The notes beneath the pieces were generated by a model, which had not been told where the DNA came from, made no database searches, and saw only the letters and a list, made by a program, of their open reading frames with translations. Made by a program: the position numbers and the translations under genes. A stretch of 22,600 nt of DNA from Candolleomyces eurysporus (taxonomy: Eukaryota; Basidiomycota; Agaricomycetes; Agaricales; Psathyrellaceae), in contig JANBPK010001337.1 in NCBI GenBank assembly GCA_027579435.1, positions 1 to 22,600 on the forward strand, read 5' to 3'. This document shows, piece after piece, positions 1 to 9,185 of this stretch; positions within the stretch are counted from its first letter, which is position 1, and every line of letters starts with the position of its first letter.

Positions 1-1880
1 TATAGACCTTGAGACGATCCCAAACATCCCGAAACAAATGTGCGCTGGCAACGATACTGAGACCGATTCGTCAAAAAATATGCGTACGTTCCGAGCCCTT
101 GAAGCGCTGATGCAGAAATTTAGTCTCTTGGCTCATACTTAGTAGTCTATTCGCTTCCCCATACCCAAAAGCGGAATCCGGCCTTCCAAAATGGTGTAGA
201 TGCAGACGGGATGATGACGGCTCCCGCGGCAAGCATACGTGACAAAGCTTTTTGCTTTGTGGGCGTAGCAACGGGTCTTCGGGTCTTGGTCGTAACGTGT
301 TCGAAGCGCGGAGACGTCGGTGATGAGTAACTGGGGTATGATAAGAAAGAGTGCGGGGTGTGTAGAAGCAGGTTTACAGGTCAACTGTCGAACACCTTTC
401 GACACAAGTTCTGAACTACAGACATGAAAGGAGGAATTTCCTCGTCGACATGTAGGCAAGATCATTTTCAAACTCGGACTTGTGGCTTTGGACATCACCG
501 CCGACTCTTCAAGGTAGCCAAGAGACCTCGTTAGCGTGCAGTTGTGGGCTGCGGTGGACAGGTCAAAATTTTACCGAAAGGTAATTATAAGCGCTAGTGT
601 GTGTATTGCCAGGGTCCGGCTGTAAAGCGCAGGGAGTCTGTCATTGCCTCCTTCGAGGTTAGGGAGAACCAGAGGAAAGCCCGAGGAAAAGAGTAAGAAA
701 GGCGTCCATAGGCCTAAGCAAGACTTGATGGCAGTGCTTACTATGACAAGGCTCGAAATTTCGGATTTCGAATACCTAGGTATGTCCCAGCTGCATCTGT
801 GCTGATGGATTCAATGGAAGAAGAATTCCGGAGATATAGCGAATGACACTTGGGATCCAGCGATCCGTGGCCATCCGGAACGCAGCGTCTTGGATCGCCA
901 AATCCCCATTAATCGCGGCACGAACGAGTCGGAACGACCATAACAGCTAATAGTGATCAAGTCACCATGCGCAGCCCGAGTGCTCTAGCCTCGCCCGCCC
1001 TCTCGGACTTCCAGGTGGGTGATCGAGTCTTCAAGGCCCCAAGTTGAGCGTATGATCCAAAATCGCAGATCAACCGTCAGATCTAGAGACAGCAAGGTAG
1101 TTATGATAGGTAAATGGGAAATTAACCATGTTACCTATACATACCACTGAAACCGTGGCGAATCCAACGTCAACCTCATCCCAGAATCGCGTCGGTATCT
1201 GTTAAGCACTGTGGTAAACTTGCATGTGATTAGAACTCAGGGAGGGAGAGGGACGTAGTGGTTGCATTGTTGGCTAAGTACTGGTGGCCCGGTCGCAGTA
1301 TGATGCTCCACCAAATCGATCATGCAGCGCTGACGACATGCGAGCCAACATACCCAGAGCCCGAAGGTAAGCGCCAAAGTGTCTGTGTTATATTACAGCA
1401 ACATCGAAAAAAATAAACATGGTCAAAAGTACAGACAAGGTTCAAGAAGAGAAAGAAAGAGAACTGAACACATACAAGTCCGAGGATCCAAAGTTCAACA
1501 GCTCCTCATCCAACGCACCAGTGGATCATGATGGTGTACGGAAGAACACTAATGGCGGCCGATGGAGGTCAAAATGACAAAGCAGAAATTAATAAAGACA
1601 TAGATACAACAACGCAAACAAGAAGAAAAGGAGCACGTAGGCAGCCATATAGAAAATCGTTCTGCGTGGTAAGGGGCGAAGTAATAGTAATACAGCATCA
1701 TAACTTGCGTTGTAAATGCAGTACGACGGGGTTGGGTTGGAAATGAGAGGGTGGGAAGGGTTGATATGACATATGGTATCCGAGGCGACGAGAAATAAGA
1801 AGTATGTACACTTCTTGGAGGGAGGCATAGGTTACCAGTCGTATAGTAGTAAAGAAAAAAAAAGGTTCCATTTTTCCCGT
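1..1880. other. Leading region without a supportable gene
   Basis: No reading frame here shows a protein family I recognise. The longest open frame is on the minus strand at 139-498 (119 codons); its translation is basic and cysteine-containing with no clear domain, and it has no convincing splice continuation. The stretch from about 500 to 1500 has no open frame over 60 codons on either strand. The part from about 1530 to 1880 lies directly downstream of the SNARE stop codon and probably includes its 3' untranslated region and polyadenylation area. I found no tRNA-like or repeat structure by eye. Confidence 0.5.
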
Positions 1881-2545
1881 TTACTTTTGTGTGGCCTTGA
1901 CGATGGAAACGACGATGATCACGATGATGACTGCGATGGCAACACCGATGATGATTCGCATCTTCGCAAACAAGGATGCAAGGGAGAAGGGGCAAACGAG
2001 CATTAGTATCATGGGCCAGCCGACGAATGACGCGGCGGGGTGCATACCTTCATGTCCTTCCACCTACGATAAGATTACGAGAGGGCCCGACGATTGAGAC
2101 AAATTGAGTGATTCAAAGGTATTGGGCAGTGCTTACCACATATTCTATAGAGGAAACGGGTTCAGTATGCCGAGTTTCATCAATGACACTGGCCGAGAGC
2201 CAGGTGGAAACGGACGGACGCACCTTCCTAACCCTGTTAGNCCCCCCGTCGGAATCCTTGCGCAGAGACGGCAAGAGTGTCTATCCATCGCACCCAGAGA
2301 GANCCCCATCAGTCAGCAACCGCACATACAACGATAAGAGGGTCGACGCACCGGTCTTATCCTGTAATGAATCTAGCCGCTCTCCTCGCTCAGCGACCTT
2401 GGTGATGTTCTCCCTCATGATGCCCACGGTATCGTCAATCTGCGCCTGAATCGCGGCGGTCTTTGCGTTTCCTCCTCCAGACTGCGGGGCTCCGCCACCA
2501 GTGGATGAGCCGGCACGAGGAACGTAGGGGTCGTAAGGTTCAGAC
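1881..2545 (-). CDS. SNC1: R-SNARE, synaptobrevin/VAMP family (Snc1-like)
   Basis: Vesicle R-SNARE expected to drive fusion of secretory and endocytic vesicles with the plasma membrane. Exons on the minus strand are 2545-2352, 2280-2224, 2144-2137 (8 nt), 2063-2048 (16 nt) and 1961-1881. Introns are GT-AG; the last acceptor is AAG. The spliced product is about 118 aa: a short polar N-terminus starting [12 protein letters not shown], the SNARE motif from about [18 protein letters not shown] through RRGANRVRK with the zero-layer arginine in [10 protein letters not shown], the juxtamembrane NMWWKDMK, and a C-terminal membrane anchor rich in I and V ending KATQK. Length matches the family (about 117 aa). 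The exon ending at 2545 starts with G of a probable split start codon: an upstream exon ending in AT, for example at 2601 after a 55-nt intron 2546-2600 with a CTAAC branch-like site, would supply it. The N at 2241 is one base too many; without it the exon reads in frame. Confidence 0.9.
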
Positions 2546-2995
2546 CTGCAGGATGATGGGCGTTAGGGATTGCGTCAGCGGGGGGCGGGGTGGAACGAAC
2601 ATTATAGAATCGTTATTAGGGGTCTATTCTGGGATCGGGAGGGTCAGCAGACGGCTATATGCGCGCAGGGGGACGGGATACGCACTGAGACGGCGGAGGA
2701 GGGTGGGGGTCAGTTGGAGAGCTCTGGTTCACCGCGGACAACGCAACCTCTTTTGCCCACGCATGTGACACAGCCTCGCCGTGACCAGCGTGACTTCTTC
2801 TCCTAATCCAGTGCACTCAGCGCAGCACCCGCAGCCCGCTCAGCGACGGGAGGCTGAGCCACTAGTCATCCTCAATGCGTCAAATCGTCTATTTCGGAAG
2901 CACTGACCCCAAGCTGCATCCGAGTTGATTTCTTACACAAGAACGTCCCAGCTTCGATTCACCAAGGGCTATTCATCTCTCCTGGAAATCGCTAG
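2546..2995. other. Divergent intergenic region, SNARE and oxidase-like pseudogene
   Basis: About 450 bp between the SNARE (minus) and the oxidase-like pseudogene (plus), arranged head to head. It should hold the SNARE 5' leader, a probable leader intron (2546-2600, minus strand, ending CTGCAG) and both promoters. Short open frames here on the plus strand are G-rich and show no family resemblance. No clear TATA element was seen. Confidence 0.4.
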
Positions 2996-4544
2996 ATTAA
3001 TGGAGCTGCACCTCTGGAGTCCTACGTGCTGGTCGCTGACCCGTTCGATATAAATCCAAGGTCCGAGCTGGCCATCTTCGACCAACTCTACCAGTTGCTC
3101 CCAACCGACGAGAAAATCTCGCTGTCCTACCAAAGAGTTAAGCTAATTATGCAAGACTCTTTCAGGCGTTCCAAATTTCACCTTACTGACTGCTCCGTGA
3201 AAGAGGGCTTGAATGCGGAAGACACCCGTTCATCCTCACCAAAGTTCTGGGCAATGGTGCATCTTTGCGCTCGACATTGCAATGTTTACCATTCTGGTAT
3301 CCCATGCCGGACTGGCTATAGGAATTTCAAAGCATCCCTGACTCACGTCCTTTGGTCCGGCGCCTGCTTAACCTCGGGGTCCTTGGGCTCCACCACCTGA
3401 TAACTGAGAGGGGACAGGGTTTGAACATTTTCAATATTGAGACTACAGCGACGAAGACATCCGATGGCTTTGTCTGGCACACACCCCGGGAGGAAGCCGC
3501 GAAGTGGGTTCTTCCTTGCCCGGGTCGCACCACGTTAATGTTATCTTACAGGTTCATGCCCCCATCGACACCGTCATTCGACATTCCGAAAGTTGCACTC
3601 GTATTGGCGCGCCTCTTTGTAGACGACGAAGACAGAGGCCGCTGCTTCTTCATCGTCCCTATCTATACCGAAAAAGAAACGTACAAAGGCGTTCATTCTA
3701 CCACATCCCCCCTCGACTTTGCAATCACATCACTTGACAGTGTCTTCCTTCCACCCACCGCGCTCGTTCCATCTGATCACTTCGACGTCTCAGCACAGAG
3801 CACCACTTCTAGACCTCTAAGAGCATGGTGGGATGAAGTCTGGAGAGTCCCACCGATCCGGTCCGAGGTGATTCACCTATTATATCCTTGAATTGCGCTC
3901 AACTCAGTCACTCATTCCCCCTCTCTTGCAGCATCGTACCAAAGCCATCGCCATAGCGGAAGGCGACATCCTAACCCTATGCATCCGGCTCTTCTCCGGA
4001 CTCTTACAAAATAAACCGCTGCACAATCGCTCGACCCTTCCGGCTCGTCAGGAATAGCATCCCAATGCGCCCACTCACTCCTCCAAGAAAGCATAGGCCT
4101 CTTCAATTTTAAACCATGTACCGTAAACACAGAAGCGCACAATTCATCCTTCCTCGATCCGAACGAGCCATTAAAGCGATTGGACACACCCTAGCCTACT
4201 CCACCGCCGCTCTCAAGAACAAGAAGCCACTTCCTCTGCCCGTTCTCGATATCTACGAATGTCCTATCATTTGCCAAGACCCTGCATGGTACTTCGAAGT
4301 CGGGGTCTCACGAATAGAGCAGAGGCTAAAGGAGGACGGAGTGTTAACCTCGCTCACGCCTCACTTACCCACCTACTTTGGGTTGTTGGGGATCGAGAAC
4401 TACGTTCAACCAGTGCCGATTGTTCTGACGCGAATTGGATATGCGGGGTTGTTGACTCCTCATAGTGGTCGCAGTGGGACTCGAGTGCGGTCTACCAGTC
4501 TTAGTGGGTTTCCCATGCCTCAGTGGGTGAAAGCGAAGCTGTAG
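2996..4544 (+). pseudogene. Acyl-CoA oxidase/dehydrogenase-like pseudogene
   Basis: Pieces in order resemble the fungal acyl-CoA oxidase/dehydrogenase-like family (FAD flavoproteins of beta-oxidation). They are an N-terminal part (3005-3255, with EKISLSYQRVKLIM and SPKFWAM), a helical part (about 3260-3330, ALDIAMFTILVSHAGLAIG), the beta-domain (3352-3867, with LITERGQGLNIFNIETTAT, HTPREEAAKW, and DFAITSLDSVFLPPTAL), and the C-terminal domain (3932-4544, with IAIAEGDILTLCIRLFSGLL and LPRSERAIKAIGHTLAYS). These pieces lie in different frames: shifts occur near 3262, near 3330, and twice between about 4020 and 4130. A clean 64-nt intron (3868-3931) is still visible. Roughly a hundred residues normally lying between AWWDEVWR and the IAIAEGD stretch are absent. 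No in-frame ATG precedes the first piece, which is open only from 2996. Family identity is from recalled motif patterns; sequencing error could explain single shifts but not the deletion. Confidence 0.65.
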
Positions 4545-5016
4545 ATTGGTTGGTTGACCTGAATCATCTGACACGGACGGGTATGTTTTTATGTAGGGAT
4601 GCTGAGTTGATCTGCCTTGTATCTTGAAACAAGTCGTTTTCGGCTGATGGACAAGGATAGGACCACGTTCGCCATTTCTAGCATTAGACCATTGATTATA
4701 GAGGGGCAGACATGCCAAAGATCAAACAGCCTTGGAGTTGTATTTGGAGGTTCGTCTTCTGTATATGGAAGCTGTCACCTACAGCCCTGGAGCTCTATAC
4801 AACTGTCACCCTAGAGTGATTCCGAACTAGACGCTCTTCAATATCTCGACCTTCACCGTTGTCTGTCATGTCCCTGTAGATCGGACCCTTGAGATCATTT
4901 GCGGCCAGCGGTTCCGGTGACCCCATGGTACCCGCGTTCAAGTTATCTCTCGTAGTAAGCACTGCGCGACTGCACTGCCCCTTGATCTCGCCCGCGGCCA
5001 GATCAGACAACACGGT
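4545..5016. other. Intergenic spacer before the NACHT array
   Basis: About 470 bp between the oxidase-like pseudogene and the first NACHT promoter block. Open frames on both strands (for example minus 4795-5013) are short and show no recognisable family. No repeat shared with the other intergenic regions was seen. Confidence 0.5.
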
Positions 5017-5067
5017 GGGCGTCTAAATCGGCGCCATTCAGCGACGCCGAAGGACCGTGCGTGGGTA
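5017..5067 (+). promoter_or_regulatory. Promoter-like block upstream of NACHT copy A
   Basis: Two conserved sub-blocks, GGGCGTCTAAAT at 5017-5028 and GGACCGTGCGTGGGTA at 5052-5067, are shared with the other three NACHT copies. The first block starts 124 bp before the copy A start codon. TCTAAAT resembles a TATA variant, and the second block may mark the transcription start; both roles are inference from conservation and position. Confidence 0.55.
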
Positions 5068-5140
5068 CGTGCGCCAGCTCATCCGCTGAGTCTCAACAGC
5101 ATCTGCCTACCCACCTCTTGTTCGTCGCTCCGCCACGAAG

Positions 5141-7466
5141 ATGGCTTCGGTTTCGAAGCCCAAGAAAGCCGGGCTCAGATTCAAGCTTCGGCGCTTGTTC
5201 TCGTGGTCAACTTCGGGCCGTGGCAGAAGTCATCCGCCCCCGTGCTTGCCAGACAGCTCGAATGGGCTCACACCGTCTTCAGGAGAAGAAGCCCCAGGTC
5301 CTCAAGCTCGCGGAGGTGGTACTGATGGCGATTCACAGAAAACGGCGAACACTGCCGACGAACAAGCAATCAGTGACTTTGAAAACTGTCATTTGCCATT
5401 TGATGGTTCTCCTCATCAGCACCAGGGTACCTCGAGAGTCCTCAAGCGTTATGGGCAGCGATCAGTGCCAATTGGCACCCTAGAAAAATTCGGTGCGGCC
5501 TCACCCATGGAAGCATCAACATCCGCCTCAATGTTCTCGGGGGCACACCACTTCAACGTCGGAAACTTGAACATTCAGATAGATTCCTCCCAGCATGGGT
5601 ATGATGTACGAGATGGTATGGACGTTCAAAAATGAATCAAATTCTATTAAATTTGCTCATCCTTTGCGTGTCCGAAAAGGTTGGGAGATACTTCTCGAGA
5701 AGATAGCCTCCGATGCTTTCTACGACTCGGCAGCTAGATTCGACCCTCCAAAATGCGACGAAGATACTCGCGTGGAAACTATCAATGAAATTATGGATTG
5801 GGTCAACGATCGGGACGGCCCCCAACGCTTGCTCTGCATGACCGGCGCTGCAGGAGCAGGCAAGTCAGCATTACAGCAGACAATATCCGAACGTTGCGNC
5901 TGGCTCAAAAATCCTCGGTTCGACATTCTTCTTTTCTTCCCAAGACCCCACTCGAAGCAACCTCTCTCGCATCGTACCAACCATCGCATGCCAATTAGGC
6001 CAGCACGACCCTGCGCTCCAAGACTATATCAGAAAGGCTATTGAAAACGACCGTCTAATCTTCATGAAAACTGTCAGAACCCAGATGGATGCCCTCATTG
6101 TCCGCCCCTTTCAGCAATTTTGTGCGAATGCCAATTCGGACCCCAGCCGTTTCCCCCATACCATCCTCATCGACGGCCTCGACGAGTGTTCGGGTGAAGA
6201 AAATCAAGCAGAACTCCTCACGACCATCAAGCTTTGTCTCCTCGATAACGATCTCCCCTTCCGCATTTTCATTGCCAGTAGACCGGAATGGGCCATTCGA
6301 AGCGCGCTCAACTCGGAGCCCCAGGGTTACCTCCATCAATTGGCGTATCATATCCGACTCAGCGACAAGTACGACGCAACAGACGATATTCGTCGTTATT
6401 TGTGGAGGAGACTTCAGGACATCGGAAGTCGAAGCCACGACTCTCAAGCACGATCTCCATCATGGCCGAGGAATGAGGACATCGAGAAGCTGGTTGCCGC
6501 TGCGTCCGGGCAGTTCATATACGCCGCAACGGTGGTCAAGTATGTTTCCGAGCGCCGCAGTTCTCCAGTGGATAGGCTTCAAACAGTCATTGACTGGACA
6601 TCCGGAAAAGGGCGGATAGCGAGGCCATTCGAAGCTCTCGACATCCTTTACGCGGGCATCCTGTCCGCCGCCAAAGAACTGTACGAGGCAGTCGACACCA
6701 ATCAAGGGCGCAACTTCTTGCTTCTTCTCAGAGCTCACCAAATGAACTCTGACTCTCGCGTCGGTGACCTGAGTTGGGAAGCTGACGTCCTTGATAAATT
6801 CCTCAATCTAGAAAAAGGGGCCCATCAAATTCTTATTTCCGACCTACACTCTCTCCTCGTATTTCTTCCTCGTCCTCTGTTGCCTACCTGCGTCCAAATG
6901 CATTTTTATCACCGGTCATTCTCGGAATTCATGGATAGCAGAACTCGTGCCAAGACCTTATTCGTTCCGGAGGCACTGGTGAAGAAGCACGTTGTAGATG
7001 TCTCTGTGCAAACGATAATACAGTTTTCTTCGGAGACTAGTAAGTCAAAAATTGCACTTCTTATAGGTCAAAGCTACTGAGACAATGCCACTCTTATTCT
7101 ACAGGCAGTGCTACTTCGACCTTGGACATGAGTGTGCCAATCAGAGCCATTTCGGCCTATTCTGACGTAGGCAAAGGTTTTAGTAATGAACAGCTTCTTC
7201 GTTTAGCCCAGAACCACGGATGGAGCAAGCTTGACCGGATGGTACAAGAGACATCTTTTCGTCCTCGCCGGGGGTCATTCCTGACAATGATATCCGTTAT
7301 CATGCGACGATTGAAGGTAGACCCCATTTCCTTGAATTGAATCCAAGTATATGGGGTAGCTTGCTGACCATCTTCCTCCAATTTTTCGTAGGATGAACTT
7401 AAAGAACCTGGATTGGCAGATGCGTTAAGCCATTACTATGACAAATGGAAGAAAATCGACAAGTAA
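5141..7466 (+). CDS. NACHT-domain NTPase (NLR-like), copy A
   Basis: Predicted intracellular STAND-class NTPase of the fungal NLR type. Exons are 5141-5615, 5680-7039, 7105-7316 and 7392-7466, all GT-AG and phase-consistent, giving about 706 aa once the single extra N at 5899 is skipped. Order: a basic N-terminus (KPKKAGLRFKLRRLFSW), a variable low-complexity linker, a short Gly/His motif (GAHHFNVGNLNIQIDSSQH, about residues 132-152), then the NACHT core with P-loop GAAGAGKS at 214-221, Walker B ILIDGLDEC near 320-327, and the ASRPEW motif. A helical C-terminal part with FYHRSFSEF follows, then a last two-exon module containing EQLLRLAQNHGWSKLD and MISVIMRRLKDELKEPGLAD. There are no WD40, ankyrin or TPR repeats, so it is a short NLR. 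The start is chosen because the same basic motif follows the ATG in all four copies. The BTB gene lies 313 bp downstream. Its ligand and output are unknown. Confidence 0.85.
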
Positions 7467-7779
7467 TTGAAAGCGGCATCCCAAAAAGTGTTTGGTCAAA
7501 GAAGTGCAGGACTTCCGGGAGGAGCCGAATTCTTCTCATTAATTGTTTTGGTTTTACCTTCGCAATCGATTCTTTTATTAGTCCTTTTCCCCTGCTGCTT
7601 TAGTCAATACAACCTCGGCAAGCTAGGGTAATGTCGATGGGGCAAGTTGACCTCGTGCCAAGTCGAACAACCACGAAAGGTTATGTGAGTTTCAGTGTAT
7701 GGGGCCTCGTGTCCATCAGAGTTGCTATTTGCGGGGGCATCGATAGACATTCACAATCGAGAAGCGTTCGTCCACCACC
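7467..7779. other. NACHT A to BTB intergenic region
   Basis: 313 bp holding the copy A 3' untranslated region and the BTB promoter. Stretches around 7498-7545 and 7632-7665 resemble sequence just after copy B (about 11398-11445 and 11540-11570), so this spacer belongs to the duplicated unit. Confidence 0.5.
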
Positions 7780-8783
7780 ATGTCTGCATCCATCGCGTCT
7801 GTCGGCTCTTCTGAGAACGACCCAGCGGCTCCCAGTCGACGGAGGTACTACTTTGACCTAGTCACGTTCAAGGTAAGCACAACAAAACCTCGACAAAGCC
7901 CGTATCATTTTCACTGACTGACCAGTAATACCAGGTCGAAGATGAGATATATCGTGTTCCGACACATGGCTTCACAGAGTCGTCAGACGTGTTCAAGACC
8001 ATGTTCACTTTACCACAATCGGATGGGTCAGAAGGAAAGACGGACCAGAATCCCATTGAACTGCCTTCGTGCACAAAGATGGAGTTTGAAAGTTTGTTGG
8101 AGGTTCTTTATCCACCGTCGTGAGTACCTTAGAGCTACTAGATATTGGCGTGTAGTAGCTTTGACTAATTTAACCCAACGACATACCTTTCCAGGCGCGC
8201 CGATGAAGCCTCAGCTATGCCAAAAGATCAGCTTATTGGAGTGTTAAAGCTGTCAACCCAGTGGGCGATGGACAAGGTATGCTCGGGGTACCCTTACGAG
8301 TTGAGCTTTTCGACATCCTAATGCTTGGGCAAGATACGTGCTTTCGCAATCACTGAGCTGTCCGCGATGCCACTGGGCAGGTTCGAGAAGATCCTTTTGG
8401 CAAGGCGATTCAAGATTTCGACCTGGCTGATGGAAGGCTATACATTTTTGATCGAGTCATGGGGCAGCATTCCACTGGAGGAGATGGGTGATAGCCTTGG
8501 CTGGGAGGCAACGTCCAAAATTCTTGACCTGAGGTTGAAGAGCACGTCTTCAAAAATCAGCATTGATCCCGTCACGAGACGATGCAATGACTCTTGTGCC
8601 CGCGCCGGTTTTTCTGGGGTCCCGGGAACATACCCTGTATTTCAAGCGCGTTACAAAGCCATTTCATGCGCTGCTTGTGATTCCGGCGTCCTCCAACTAT
8701 TCACTATCGGAATCCAGGTGCATCCCAGCGGCCTTGCTGACGCAATTAAAACCACATTCAAGGGGGAATTTGACTGTATGTAG
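7780..8783 (+). CDS. BTB/POZ domain protein, small Agaricomycete type
   Basis: Exons 7780-7872, 7935-8119, 8195-8276 and 8334-8783 join in frame to about 269 aa. The N-terminal half reads YYFDLVTFK / VEDEIYRVPTHGFTESSDVF / KTMFTL, then a segment ending IELPSCTKMEFESLLEVLYP, the usual BTB pattern. It is followed by DQLIGVLKLSTQWAMDKIRA and a helical BACK-like part (LARRFKISTWLMEGYTFLI, EEMGDSLGWEATSKIL). The C-terminus ends in a cysteine-bearing stretch and GLADAIKTTFKGEFDCM. BTB proteins commonly dimerise and can recruit cullin-3 ligases; nothing in this sequence fixes a partner. The gene lies between NACHT copies A and B in the same orientation. A decayed copy follows NACHT copy B, so it duplicated together with the NACHT gene. 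The start ATG is in a good context (CCACC-ATG). Confidence 0.8.
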
Positions 8784-9060
8784 AGACTGAATTTATTCGC
8801 AGTGGGAGAGACGGACTTCATTCCACTTGACCTACTTTCTTCTTTCACCGAGTGTCTCAAGAGTCGGAGCCATTGGATAATTCAGAGAGAAAGCAGCAGG
8901 ACGAACCCACTTCCTATCGTCGACCTCCCGCAGTCACACCACCTCTTTAATCTGACGCTTCCTTTCACTGACAACAGATTCTCCTCTTTAACGTGTCCAC
9001 GCGACCAGCTTCGCCGACAAGATTCTGGCACCCGACTCATCGCCAGCCATTAGTCAGCAC

Positions 9061-9104
9061 GGGCGTCTAAATAAGCCCGGATGGTCAGGGACCGAGCGTG
9101 GGTA
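9061..9104 (+). promoter_or_regulatory. Promoter-like block upstream of NACHT copy B
   Basis: GGGCGTCTAAATAAGC begins at 9061 and GGGACCGAGCGTGGGTA ends at 9104. The block starts 125 bp before the conserved start codon at 9186. An in-frame ATG at 9081 lies inside this block, which argues against using it as the start. Confidence 0.55.
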
Positions 9105-9185
9105 TGTTCGCCCCATGGACGCCAATGGCCTCCCCAACAGCATCCCGACTATCACCCAGGTTTCGCTCGTCGCTACGTCACGAGG

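Noticed and set aside
139..498. 119-codon open frame on the minus strand
   Set aside because: No recognisable domain, no splice continuation and no conserved neighbour; kept only as a remark in the leading region.
1549..1995. 148-codon minus-strand frame with hydrophobic stretches
   Set aside because: It overlaps the 3' end of the SNARE gene in another frame and its hydrophobicity comes from T-rich 3' flank sequence.
3508..3551. Possible 44-nt intron (GTTCTT to TTACAG) in the oxidase-like pseudogene
   Set aside because: Removing it puts the following conserved block out of frame by one base; reading through stays in frame, so it is not called, though a former intron with a small indel is possible.
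4365..4718. 117-codon minus-strand frame
   Set aside because: Antisense to the C-terminal block of the oxidase-like pseudogene; no family resemblance.
9081..9185. Upstream in-frame start extending NACHT copy B by 35 codons
   Set aside because: The extension runs over the conserved promoter-like block and is not shared by the other copies.
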